Translations under genes and position numbers: made by a program
Source of the DNA: Actinomycetota bacterium
Lineage (GTDB): Bacteria; Actinomycetota; Acidimicrobiia; Acidimicrobiales; RAAP-2
Assembly: GCA_021324355.1 (NCBI GenBank)
Contig: JAJPJD010000044.1
Span: forward strand, 1 to 64,000
Direction of reading: 5' to 3'
DNA: 64,000 bases
Part shown: positions 1 to 8,607 of the stretch, in pieces
How positions within the stretch are numbered: position 1 is the first letter of the stretch
How the letters are laid out: each line of letters starts with the position of its first letter
Notes under the pieces: model-generated
The model's input: only the letters and a program-made list of their open reading frames with translations
Database searches by the model: none
What the model was told of the DNA's origin: nothing

Positions 1-2
1 CC

Positions 3-260
3 GGGCCCGGCGAGCAGCCGATCATCCTGGCCGAGAACCCGACCACCCTTGGCACCTACGCCACGGCCTTCTTCAACCAGGCCGGCAGCCTCTACGGGGT
101 CGACCCGGTTTACGTGGTGAAGCCCTTGACCCCACTCGTCGGGTCGGGAGTCACCGTGAGCTCGATCACCGTGTTCGGCGGGCCATTGGCCATCGCCAAC
201 AGCACCCTGCAGGCGGCGCTCGATGCCCTGGCGCAGACTACGGTCATCGAAGAACCGTGA
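3..260 (+). CDS. C-terminal end of a cell-wall-binding repeat protein (partial)
   Basis: Only the last 85 codons are inside the window; the frame is open from base 3 to the TGA at 258-260. The peptide ends with a segment containing VFGGPLAIANSTL, which is typical of the closing part of a cell-wall-binding-2 repeat (the PF04122 type used to anchor secreted proteins in Gram-positive walls). The sedolisin gene at 5297-8230 ends with a very similar motif, LLFGGPLAVSDQVL, so two proteins with the same anchoring module flank the glycosyltransferase genes. The catalytic or adhesive part lies upstream and cannot be seen. Family assignment is by motif; function beyond wall attachment is unknown. Confidence 0.7.
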   Translation, partial: GPGEQPIILAENPTTLGTYATAFFNQAGSLYGVDPVYVVKPLTPLVGSGVTVSSITVFGGPLAIANSTLQAALDALAQTTVIEEP

Positions 261-468
261 CCTGGCCCCAGGCTGCCACGGTGAGGCATCGAATCGATGG
301 CTGCCGGTGCCTCGGTCGCGACCCTTGCCGACGGCGCCGTGGGCGCAGCGTCCTAGGGCGGGGGCAAGATCGAGGGACCTGCCGTGTCGAAGGCCACATG
401 CCGATCGAGCGACCAGGTACGGACGAAGGTCCCGCTGACGGTGGCCGGCCGCTGCGACCTGCGAACGG

Positions 469-3400
469 TTACCCGGGCTTGCGCGCCACCAGGTAGACGG
501 CCGAGGCCACCCCTCGGAGCTCCTCGTGGGAGACGAGCCGGTCGTAGCGGCGGAGCTGCGCGAACAGGGCCTCGAGCTCGGCCGGGTCGACCTTCGCCGC
601 CAGCCCGGAGGCCCGGGTCAGCCACTCGATGGTCGCCGACAGCTCGCCGAACCAGTCGCATTCGAGGATCTCGCACCCGGCGAATAGGGCCTGGACCCCC
701 CAGGTGGTCATGTTGAAGAAGTGGTACGGGACGGCGTGGAGCGGCTGCATGAAGGCCACCTCGGTCAGGATCAGGCCTCCTGGCCGGGTGACCCGGACCA
801 GCTCGGCGGCAGCCCGGAACGGGTCGTCGACGTGCTCGAACACCGCTTGGGTCCAGGTGGCGGCGAAGGTGTCGTCGGCGAAGGGGACGGCGTGGATGTC
901 GCCGTAGCCGTCGGCCAGCTCGAACTTCAAGAACTCGAAGTTGACCTGGCCCGGGCGGCCGCGACGGCGGTCGCCGCCGCCGAACTCGAGCACCGGCTCG
1001 CCCGGGGGGACCTGTTCCAGCCAGCGGTCCAGGTACGGGCTGTAGGGGTTGCCCCGGTTGAGGGCGCTGGGGGGGGTGAAGCCGAGCCCGGCATCCAGTG
1101 GCCCGTAGCAGACCACCTCTTCGACCAGCACCGCTCGTCCGAGCGAGCGAGCGTCGGCTTGACCCCGGGCGGTGAGGACGACCTGGTGGGTGGCCAGGGG
1201 GAGATCGGCTGCCACCCGGACGGTCAGGCTCTCGGACCCCTCGGCGCAGAACAGGTCGACGGTGGTCGCCGGGACCCCGTCGACGGTGAGGTCGACGATC
1301 CCCCCGGTCGGCTGGCGACGGACCCGGACCATGACGTCGGTGCAGGTGACCTCGACCGTCAGGCGGTCACCGATCACCCCCGGCGAGACGAGGGTGCCGG
1401 CTCCCCCCGGCGCCCAGGTGCCCTCCCGCTCGACCCGGGGGTCGTCGGCCGGGATCCGCAGCTCGCCCAGGTCCGGCACCACCACCGGGGGCCGGTGCTC
1501 GAGCTCGGGCGGCGGGGCCAGGAAGTCGACCTTGAACTGCTCGACCGCCCCCACTGGGCGGCCCTCCGCGGTGCAGTCCAGCCGTCCGGTCTTGACCGCC
1601 CCGCTGGCCGTGGTGACCGAGGGGACCACCGCGACCGGTCCTTGGCAGGACGGGCAGGCTAGGCGGGCCATCAGGGCCGGTCCGAGGTCGGTCAGGCCGA
1701 CCTGGCCGCCCGGTCCGGGGGCCGGTGACACCGGGTCAGGTCGGTTGGCAGGCTGGCGGTCCGGGGCCGAGTCGGCCGCGGCTGGGGGCTCACCTTCTTC
1801 AATTGCCGTACTTGTAATTGCCGTACTTGTTCCGGTGGCGACTCCTCCAGCCGGCGGCTCCTCGGGCTGGGTGGTGGCTCGACCGGCTGGGCTCTCAGCG
1901 TCTGCGGTCCGGCGGCCCACGATGGTGTCGAAGTACCGGTTGACTCCCTCCACCATCGCCTCGGCTCGGTAGTGGTGCTCGAAGCGCTCCCGGGCCCCCT
2001 GTCCGAGCTGGGCCCGGCGCTGCGGTGACCCGATGAGCTCGATGAGGGCGTCCGCCAGGGCGGCCGAGTCGCCGGGGGGGACGAGCAGGCCGCACGAGGC
2101 ATCGACGATCTCGGCCATGCCACCCACCGCGCTGGCCACCACTGGCTTGGCGAACATCATCGCCTCGAGCAGGATCAGCCCGAACGACTCGTAGCGGGAA
2201 GGGGCGACGAAGACGTCGCAGCCGGCGTAGTGGCGCCAGAGTTGCTCGTCGTGTACCCGGGAGCAGAACCGGACGTGGTCGGCCACCTGGGGCCATGCCG
2301 TTGAGGCCTCGAAGCGTTCTCGGTGGGTGCGCCCGTCGGCCATCGGCCGGGCGTCCTCGCCGACGATTGTGAAGCCCACCTCTGGCCGGGCTTCGACCAC
2401 CCGGGGGATCGCCGCCAGCAGGGTGTCGATCCCCTTGCGGTCCTCCAGACGGCCGACGAACAGCACCTCGACCCGCCCTTCCCAGTGGAGCGGCTCGACC
2501 GTGCCTGCCCGGTCGGTGATCCCGTGGGGGACGTAGCCCACCCGGTCACCGAGGCGGACCTGGTAGGCGGACTCGATCTCGGCCACGATTGCCGGCCCGC
2601 AGGCCAAGAAGTGGGGGGCCCGGCGGTAGGTGAGCCGCTCCAGCTCGATCAGGGTGGGGACCTCGGGGTCGCCCCGAGACCGACCGGCCTTGAGCGGCGA
2701 GTCGAGCTCGGCCACCGTGGCGAGCGGGGTGTAGAGGCCGACCACCAGTGGGACCCGGCCGTCGCACAACACCGCGATCCCTTCGGTTCCCCAGTTGGGA
2801 GCCTGGACCAGGTCGAGGGGGCGGAGCCGGTCGATCCGTCGGACCTCGTCGGCCAAGGTGGCCGCGTAGTCCCACAGGCCCTGGGTGACCTGCAGCCCCT
2901 CGGGGCGGGGGTGAGGGCGGGGGACCAGCCGGTGGACCCAGACGTCGTCCTCGAAGTCGACCCGGTCGAGCTCGGCGCCCCGGGTGAGCACATGGACCTC
3001 GTGGCCGCGCCGGCCGAGCCCGGTGGCCAGCTCGTGGACCACCCGGCCGATCCCGTTCACCGGCTGCGGCGGGTACTCGACGGTGCACAAGCACAGGTGG
3101 AGCTTGTCCCGGCGGGCCCGCAGGGTGCCGAAGGGGACGAAGGGCTGGCGGCGGGCCTCGAACCACCGGGGCGCTCGGCGGCGGTCGAGCCCCCGCCGCC
3201 AGGCCGCGAACCCGGCGTCGAACCCGGCCACCACGTCGGCCTCGTAGCGCTCGAGGTCGGCCGGCTCGAGCAGGCCCCGCTCCACGTTCTCGCCGATCTC
3301 GTCTCGGTAGTGCTGGGCGTAGCGGGAGAGGGACTGGGCGATCTCGGCCAACGGCGCGACCCCCCAGCCGTGCTTGAAGGCGTAGTAGGCCTTGTTCTTG

Positions 3401-4098
3401 AGCAGGACCTTCATGTTGCGGGTGGCCCGGTTCTCGCCCCGGATCTCGCTCGGCAGTGCCTTGTGGTAGACGAGGGCGCCCTCGGCGAAGGCCACCAGGT
3501 GGCCCTGGTCGATCAGCCGGTGGCAGACGTCGACCTCGTCCCAGCCGTACTCGAACTCCTCGTCGAAGCCGCCCAGCTCGACCAGGCGGTCCCGGCGGAA
3601 CGAGGCATTGGTGCCGATGGGGTAGGTGAAGGTGGCGGCGCCGGGGCGGGTGAGGATGGGGCTGGGGTCGTAGCCGGTGGCGACGTCGACCCAGACGTCG
3701 CCGAGCCGGTTGGCCCAGGAGTGGACCACCTGGTAGCGAGCTCCGGTCCAGTCCCAGACCGGCCCGCCCACCGCCGCCACCTCCTCGTCGGCGAAGGCCG
3801 CCTCGAGCGCATTCAGCCAGGCCGGGTCGGGGTAGGCGTCGTCGTCGATGAAGCAGACCGCCTCGCCGGCCGCCATGGCGAGCCCGATGTTGCGGGAGCG
3901 GGACAGGTTCCGCTCCGGGCATCGGCCGACCTTGATGCGATCCCGGTAGGGAGCCAGCACGGCGTCGGTCCCGTCCTCGGTGGGCCCTCGGACCACCACC
4001 ACCTCGAAGTCCGGGGCGTCGAGGTGGGCCAGCGCGGCCAAGGTCACCGCCAGGCTGGCCGCCCGGTTGTCGGTGTTGACGATGACCGAGAACTGCAC
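469..4098 (-). CDS. Trifunctional GT2-GT4-methyltransferase fusion protein
   Basis: This 1209-residue protein carries three enzyme modules. Residues 1 to about 240 form a GT2 glycosyltransferase with FIDDD (acidic residues 85-87) for metal and nucleotide-sugar binding. Residues from about 333 to 720 form a GT4/GT-B glycosyltransferase, with a glycine-rich opening (NGIGRVVHEL), VGRLEDRKGID, and the ESFGLILLE acceptor motif. A Pro/Thr/Ala-rich linker follows, then a CPSC zinc-type motif near residue 816 and a class I SAM methyltransferase (LEFGGG, later FEHVDDP) up to the C-terminus. No signal peptide is seen, so it is probably cytoplasmic. The likely role is building a methylated surface glycan, which is inference. 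The GTG start lies 12 bases after the stop of the upstream methyltransferase-like gene, so the two probably form an operon. Confidence 0.85.
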   Translation of the reverse strand: MQFSVIVNTDNRAASLAVTLAALAHLDAPDFEVVVVRGPTEDGTDAVLAPYRDRIKVGRCPERNLSRSRNIGLAMAAGEAVCFIDDDAYPDPAWLNALEAAFADEEVAAVGGPVWDWTGARYQVVHSWANRLGDVWVDVATGYDPSPILTRPGAATFTYPIGTNASFRRDRLVELGGFDEEFEYGWDEVDVCHRLIDQGHLVAFAEGALVYHKALPSEIRGENRATRNMKVLLKNKAYYAFKHGWGVAPLAEIAQSLSRYAQHYRDEIGENVERGLLEPADLERYEADVVAGFDAGFAAWRRGLDRRRAPRWFEARRQPFVPFGTLRARRDKLHLCLCTVEYPPQPVNGIGRVVHELATGLGRRGHEVHVLTRGAELDRVDFEDDVWVHRLVPRPHPRPEGLQVTQGLWDYAATLADEVRRIDRLRPLDLVQAPNWGTEGIAVLCDGRVPLVVGLYTPLATVAELDSPLKAGRSRGDPEVPTLIELERLTYRRAPHFLACGPAIVAEIESAYQVRLGDRVGYVPHGITDRAGTVEPLHWEGRVEVLFVGRLEDRKGIDTLLAAIPRVVEARPEVGFTIVGEDARPMADGRTHRERFEASTAWPQVADHVRFCSRVHDEQLWRHYAGCDVFVAPSRYESFGLILLEAMMFAKPVVASAVGGMAEIVDASCGLLVPPGDSAALADALIELIGSPQRRAQLGQGARERFEHHYRAEAMVEGVNRYFDTIVGRRTADAESPAGRATTQPEEPPAGGVATGTSTAITSTAIEEGEPPAAADSAPDRQPANRPDPVSPAPGPGGQVGLTDLGPALMARLACPSCQGPVAVVPSVTTASGAVKTGRLDCTAEGRPVGAVEQFKVDFLAPPPELEHRPPVVVPDLGELRIPADDPRVEREGTWAPGGAGTLVSPGVIGDRLTVEVTCTDVMVRVRRQPTGGIVDLTVDGVPATTVDLFCAEGSESLTVRVAADLPLATHQVVLTARGQADARSLGRAVLVEEVVCYGPLDAGLGFTPPSALNRGNPYSPYLDRWLEQVPPGEPVLEFGGGDRRRGRPGQVNFEFLKFELADGYGDIHAVPFADDTFAATWTQAVFEHVDDPFRAAAELVRVTRPGGLILTEVAFMQPLHAVPYHFFNMTTWGVQALFAGCEILECDWFGELSATIEWLTRASGLAAKVDPAELEALFAQLRRYDRLVSHEELRGVASAVYLVARKPG
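1801..1830. repeat. Perfect 15-bp tandem duplication in the fusion-protein linker
   Basis: Two exact copies of AATTGCCGTACTTGT lie head to tail. On the coding (minus) strand they encode a repeated five-residue Thr/Ser/Ala/Ile unit within the disordered linker between the GT4 and methyltransferase modules, near residues 757-766. The unit is much more AT-rich than its surroundings, and the perfect identity suggests a recent slippage duplication that keeps the frame. Confidence 0.9.
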
Positions 4099-4110
4099 GC
4101 CGACGGGGAC

Positions 4111-4968
4111 TCAGTGCTCGGTCCCGGCCGGTTTGCGGCCGGTGGCCTCGATCCGCCGGTCCGGGGGCGCCGCCTCGGCCCGGACGGTCACCTCGTCCAG
4201 TCCGGCCTCTTCGAGCAGGCAGGCCAGGGTGGCCCGGTCGAACAGCGTCCGGGTTCGACCCCCGGCGCCATCGCCCAGGGCCTCCGCTCGCAGCTCGTCG
4301 AAGTCGACCGTCCCGGCGACATACGCCCGGACCAGTGCGTCGGCGTCCCGGGCCCGCACGGTCAACGACCCGCGCGGAGCCAGGACGTTCACCCAGTGGG
4401 GGAGGAGGAGGTCGGTCAGCTCGCGGAGGCTGAAGCGCTCCAGCGGCTCGCCCACCTCGAGCTCGACCACCGTGCCGGGCTCGAAGGGCAGGTTGGCTGG
4501 GCTGGCAACGACGTCGGTCGAGTCGGTCGCGACCGGCCCGACCCGGACCACGTCTGGATCTTGGGTGCGGTCGGAACCGACCACCACCTTGAGGCGGTCC
4601 CCGGCCAGCCGCTCGGGCCGGAGCACCTTGGGTTCGAGGGCGCCGTCGAGGCGGTTGGCCGCGATCCCGGCCAGCTCTTCGCGCACCGCGTGGAACTGGT
4701 CGAAGACGCTGCGGACCAGGCGAGCCAGCTCGGCCTCGCTGCGGACGTTGGCCCGGTTCATGGCGTTCTGGTTGGCGATCGCGCCGAGCAGGGCGGGCAC
4801 GTAGCGCTCGATGCCCTGGAGGTCGGCCTGGCACGCCGCCAGCTGGGTCTCCAGGTTGGCGAAGCGTTCGCCGGTGTCCTCCCTGACCCAGTGGACGACC
4901 CGGGCGTGGAGGCGGCGGAGGAGCGGCCGCAGGATCGGGCCGAAGAGCGCCCGGGCCAGTCGCTTCAT
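4111..4968 (-). CDS. Methyltransferase-like protein linked to glycosyltransferase
   Basis: A 285-residue protein. The chosen ATG begins MKRLARALFGP; an in-frame ATG 27 bases upstream has no better support. The N-terminal half is helical and polar, with a basic first 25 residues. The C-terminal half, from about residue 130, resembles the truncated SAM-methyltransferase domains found beside glycosyltransferases: ASPANLPFEPG, then LLPHWVNVLAPRGSLTV, then a TLFDRATLACLLEEAGL tail. The glycine-rich SAM loop that normally opens such domains is not obvious, so it may be catalytically weak or a partner subunit. It precedes the fusion gene on the same strand with a 12-base gap, which suggests joint action on a surface glycan. 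Exact activity unknown. Confidence 0.65.
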   Translation of the reverse strand: MKRLARALFGPILRPLLRRLHARVVHWVREDTGERFANLETQLAACQADLQGIERYVPALLGAIANQNAMNRANVRSEAELARLVRSVFDQFHAVREELAGIAANRLDGALEPKVLRPERLAGDRLKVVVGSDRTQDPDVVRVGPVATDSTDVVASPANLPFEPGTVVELEVGEPLERFSLRELTDLLLPHWVNVLAPRGSLTVRARDADALVRAYVAGTVDFDELRAEALGDGAGGRTRTLFDRATLACLLEEAGLDEVTVRAEAAPPDRRIEATGRKPAGTEH

Positions 4969-5023
4969 GGCCCCATTGTGGCCGCTGCTGGCCACAGCCG
5001 TTGGCGAGCTGTCGGCGGGCGGG

Positions 5024-5227
5024 TCAGTAGATGGTGTGGGTGTAGACGAGGACCCCGAGCACCACGATGACCACCCCGATGAGCAGGGTGAGGGCAGCGC
5101 CGGTCAGCCGCTGGACCGACCGCACCACTCCGAACAGGAGAATGACGGCCCCCACCACGATGCCGGCGATCCCGGCCACCTTGTGCTTGGCGACCGCTGC
5201 CGTGACCAGCGCGAGCAAGTCTGCCAC
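5024..5227 (-). CDS. Small two-helix membrane protein
   Basis: A 67-residue protein with two hydrophobic segments (roughly residues 17-34 and 43-62) separated by a short turn that contains Arg and Gln. The GTG start is supported by AGGAGG five bases upstream (5233-5238). It resembles the small DUF3309/DUF3185-like two-helix membrane proteins in general form only, and I do not recognise a specific family. It sits between the glycan genes and the divergent sedolisin gene. Real expression is likely given the strong ribosome-binding site; the role is unknown. Confidence 0.6.
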   Translation of the reverse strand: MADLLALVTAAVAKHKVAGIAGIVVGAVILLFGVVRSVQRLTGAALTLLIGVVIVVLGVLVYTHTIY

Positions 5228-5296
5228 CTCGACCTCCTCTTTCCCCGGGAGCGCATGGTCCGGTCAGGGCGTGCGCGCCCTGTAGTGTGCCACGGG

Positions 5297-8230
5297 ATGG
5301 TCGGCCGGGTCGCTGCGGGGGCCTGGGCGCGTCCAAGCCGTCTGCTCGCCCTGGCCGCTGCGGTGCTCGCGGCCAGCGTCCTGGTCAGCGCGCCGGCCGT
5401 AGCCGCCCGCACCCCGCTGGCCCGCCCGGCGACGCTGCGGCCTGCCCCCTTGCCGAGCGGCACCGTCCCGCTCGGCCCGTTGCCACCGGATCGCACCTTG
5501 GACATCGAGGTGGTGCTCGCCCCCTCGAACCCGGCTGGCCTCGACGCCCTGCTGGCCGGCCTGTACGACCCGGCCTCGCCTGGTTTCCACCGGTGGCTTT
5601 CCCCCGGTGCCTTCGACCAGGAGTTCGGACCGGCCCCGGCCACGGTGGCCGCGACCGAGGCCTGGCTGCGCGGCGCCGGGCTGGCAGTGACCAGGCGGAG
5701 CACCTTCACGATCGACGCCGTGGGCAGCGTGGGCCAGCTGGCCTCGACGCTCGGGGTTGCCCTCACCCGCTACCGGACCCCGGCTGGTGCGACCGTGTTC
5801 GCCGAGCCCGAGACCCCTGCGGTCCCGGTGCCACTCGCCCACCAGGTCACCGGGATCCTCGGTCTCGACGACCTGCCGGCCGCGACCCCGCTTGCTGCCC
5901 AGGTCCACCTGGGCCAGGGGCTCCACGCCGCGCCCCAGCCCGAGGCCCAGCCGGGGCCCTGCGCCCCGGCGGCCGGCCTTGCCCAGCAGGTGGGCGGGTA
6001 CACCACGGCCAGCCTGGGGGCGACCTACGGGGTCCCAGCGCTGACCGGGGCCGGGTTCGACGCCGCCAGCGAGCACCTGGCGGTCTACGAGCTCGCCCCC
6101 TCGTCGGCGGCCGACGTCGGCGGGTTCGAGGCCTGCTTCGGACTGCACGTGCCGCTCGACGTGGTCACGGTGGACGGCGGGGGAACCCCGAGCTCGGCCG
6201 GCACCGCGGAGGCCGACTTGGACATCGAGCAGCTGGCCACCCAGGCCCCCGGGGCCGCCGCCATCACCTCCTACGAGGGTCCCAACACTGACCAGGGCAG
6301 CTACGACACCCTGGCCCGGATCGTCAAGGACGACTCGGCGCAGTACATCTCGGACAGCTGGGGGCTGTGCGAGCCTCTCAACCCGACCTCGGGGACCGGC
6401 TCCATCGCGTCGATGGACGTCCTGCTCGAGCAGGCGGCCAGCCAGGGCCAGGCGTTCTTCTCGGCTGCCGGGGACTCAGGGTCCGAGGACTGCCTGGAGG
6501 CGGTCGACAACACCTCCCTGGCGGTCGACTACCCGGCGTCCAGCCCGTGGGTGACCGCGGTCGGGGGCACCTCGCGCAACCTGGACGGGACCGAGGTGGT
6601 CTGGAATGGCTGCGATGGCGTGACCGACGGCGGGTGCGCCCCGGGCGACGGCGCCGGCGGCGGCGGGACGTCGAGCGTGGAGCCCCGGGCCCTCTGGCAG
6701 GCCGGCCTGGCCGAGCCGCCCTCGGCCTCCTGCCCCCCCGACGGGTCGAGGTGCCGGGAGGTCCCCGACGTCTCGGCCGATGCCGGGGTGCCGGTGGTGT
6801 TCTTCACCGGCGGGAGCTGGGGGGCGTTCATCGGCACCAGCATCGGCGCCCCGCTCGAGTCGGCCATCTGGGCCGACCGGGGCTCGGAGTGCGCCCAGCC
6901 GACGAGCGGGGACGCCGCCCCGGCCCTCTACGCGCTGGCAGCGAACGGCGGGTACGCCGGCGCCCTGCAGGACATCGTCTCGGGTGACAACGACTTCTCG
7001 GGGACCAACGGCGGGCAGTTCGCCGCCGGGCCGGGCTACGACCTCGCCAGCGGGCTGGGCTCGGTCAACGCGGCTGGCGCCGCCTGCACGACCGCGCTGT
7101 CGGTGTCGCCGGTCCAGGCGCCGGCCGGCTCGGAGGTGGTGGTGCACGGCCTGGGGCTCCAAGGCGCGACGGTCGCCTTCGGGGGCACCCCAGCACAGAT
7201 CCTGTCCAGCTCGCCGACCACCGACGTGGTGGTGGTCCCTCCGGGCTCGGGGTCGGTCGCGGTCAGCGCGACCGGGCCGCTCACCAGCGTGCCCGGCCCG
7301 GCGGCATTCAGCTACGGCCCGCCCGTTGGCGTGTTCAGCCGAGTGGCTGGCTCGACCGCGATCGGCACCGCCATCGCCGCCTCGCAGGCCAGCTTCCCGG
7401 TCGCCGGGTCGGCCAAGGCGGTGGTGCTGGCCCGAGACGACTTCTTCTCCGACGCGCTGGCTGGAGGGCCGCTGGCGGCCGCGGTGGACGGCCCGGTGCT
7501 CATCACCGAGAGCGCGGCGCAGTCCTCCACCCTCGACCCGGCGGTGCTGTCCGAGATCCAGCGGGTGCTCGCACCTGGAGGCACTGTCTACATCCTGGGC
7601 GGGGACCTGGCCTTGAGCCCGGGGATCGACACCGAGTTGCAGGGGCTGGGGTACACGACGGTGCGCCTGGCCGGCAGTGACGAGTACCAGACCGCGGTGG
7701 CGGTGGCCGAGCAGCTGGGCAACCCGAGCACGATCTTCGAGGCGACCGGGCTCAACTTCGCCGACGCGCTCAGCGCGGTGCCGGCGGCGATCAAGCTGCA
7801 CGGGGCGATCCTGCTCACCGACGGCCCGGTGCAGAGCCCCGAGACCGCGGCCTACCTGGCCGCCCATCCCGAAGACACCCGCTACGCGATCGGTGGGCCC
7901 CTGGCCGCAGCCGGGGCCGACCCTGGGGCGACCGCCGTCTACGGCACCGACCTCTACGACACCTCGGCCGCGGTGGCCCAGACGTTCTTCCCCGCCCCGA
8001 GCGTGCTCGGCGCCGCCACCGGGGCCACCTTCCCCGACGCCCTGGCTGGTGGACCGGTGCTGGGCCGGAAGGGCGGGCCCCTGCTCCTGGTCGCCCCCGC
8101 CGGCCCACTTCCGTCAGCGGTACTGGCGTATCTGGGCGCGGTCGGGGCCGGGGTGACCACCGGCCTGCTGTTCGGCGGCCCGCTGGCGGTGAGCGACCAG
8201 GTGCTGGCCGAGCTGGACGCGTTCTCCTAG
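5297..8230 (+). CDS. Secreted S53 sedolisin-type protease with three cell-wall-binding repeats
   Basis: A 977-residue secreted serine-carboxyl protease. A signal peptide (hydrophobic stretch LLALAAAVLAASVLVSA) is followed by a kumamolisin-type activation prodomain up to about residue 200. The catalytic domain shows E305 and D309 (E-x3-D spacing as in kumamolisin), D393 in AAGDSG, and the nucleophile S515 in FIGTSIGAP. An IPT/TIG-like domain follows (starting LSVSPVQAPAG), then about three cell-wall-binding-2 repeats up to the end. Sedolisins act at acidic pH after self-removal of the prodomain; the repeats suggest that this one stays on the wall, which is inference. An in-frame GTG at 5285 is an alternative start. 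The gene is not coupled to its neighbours. Confidence 0.9.
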   Translation: MVGRVAAGAWARPSRLLALAAAVLAASVLVSAPAVAARTPLARPATLRPAPLPSGTVPLGPLPPDRTLDIEVVLAPSNPAGLDALLAGLYDPASPGFHRWLSPGAFDQEFGPAPATVAATEAWLRGAGLAVTRRSTFTIDAVGSVGQLASTLGVALTRYRTPAGATVFAEPETPAVPVPLAHQVTGILGLDDLPAATPLAAQVHLGQGLHAAPQPEAQPGPCAPAAGLAQQVGGYTTASLGATYGVPALTGAGFDAASEHLAVYELAPSSAADVGGFEACFGLHVPLDVVTVDGGGTPSSAGTAEADLDIEQLATQAPGAAAITSYEGPNTDQGSYDTLARIVKDDSAQYISDSWGLCEPLNPTSGTGSIASMDVLLEQAASQGQAFFSAAGDSGSEDCLEAVDNTSLAVDYPASSPWVTAVGGTSRNLDGTEVVWNGCDGVTDGGCAPGDGAGGGGTSSVEPRALWQAGLAEPPSASCPPDGSRCREVPDVSADAGVPVVFFTGGSWGAFIGTSIGAPLESAIWADRGSECAQPTSGDAAPALYALAANGGYAGALQDIVSGDNDFSGTNGGQFAAGPGYDLASGLGSVNAAGAACTTALSVSPVQAPAGSEVVVHGLGLQGATVAFGGTPAQILSSSPTTDVVVVPPGSGSVAVSATGPLTSVPGPAAFSYGPPVGVFSRVAGSTAIGTAIAASQASFPVAGSAKAVVLARDDFFSDALAGGPLAAAVDGPVLITESAAQSSTLDPAVLSEIQRVLAPGGTVYILGGDLALSPGIDTELQGLGYTTVRLAGSDEYQTAVAVAEQLGNPSTIFEATGLNFADALSAVPAAIKLHGAILLTDGPVQSPETAAYLAAHPEDTRYAIGGPLAAAGADPGATAVYGTDLYDTSAAVAQTFFPAPSVLGAATGATFPDALAGGPVLGRKGGPLLLVAPAGPLPSAVLAYLGAVGAGVTTGLLFGGPLAVSDQVLAELDAFS

Positions 8231-8607
8231 GCGCGAACGCAGCCGGTCGGCTGGAAACGTGGTCACGGGGTGGGCGGAGGGGCTCAGTTGGCAGCCTCCG
8301 GTACCCGAAGGCGACCTCGGTCACATCCGCCGCGCTTCGAGCGCGTGGTTGGTACGCAGCTCGACGCCTGCCGCGCCGCGCTGCTCGGAGGTCGGCGCTT
8401 CGCGGCGTCGGGCAGGTTGGCGTCCGGGATCCCCAGACCAAAGGCCGGGCCCGCTCGGAGTCAGGCTCAAAGGCGGCGATCGTGCCGCCTCGGCCCAGCG
8501 CCGCCGTCGCGCCGATGGCGGCCGGCCCCCGGGCCGACCACCGCCGCCTGTCGACCCCGCCGTCGGCACGAGCCGAAGTCCCGCTCGGGTCGCGAGCTGC
8601 GAGCTGA
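8231..8607. other. Convergent intergenic region without a supported gene
   Basis: This 377-base gap lies between the ends of the plus-strand sedolisin gene and the minus-strand methyltransferase gene. Open frames in it have no ribosome-binding site and read as Arg/Pro/Ala-rich noise. The only structure I see is the hairpin at 8471-8490, listed separately. Confidence 0.6.
8471..8490 (-). terminator. Probable intrinsic terminator of the methyltransferase gene
   Basis: A perfect 7-bp inverted repeat, AGGCGGC / GCCGCCT, with a 6-base loop. Read on the minus strand, the stem is followed by TTTGAG, a short T-run that is unusual in this GC-rich sequence. It lies 117 bases beyond the stop of the minus-strand methyltransferase and may also stop read-through from the convergent sedolisin gene. 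Confidence 0.45.

Noticed and set aside
2323-5070. A 915-codon open frame on the plus strand opposite the glycosyltransferase fusion
   Set aside because: It is antisense to clear enzyme motifs and its translation is Gly/Asp/Val/Pro-rich without domains, the usual shadow of a high-GC gene.
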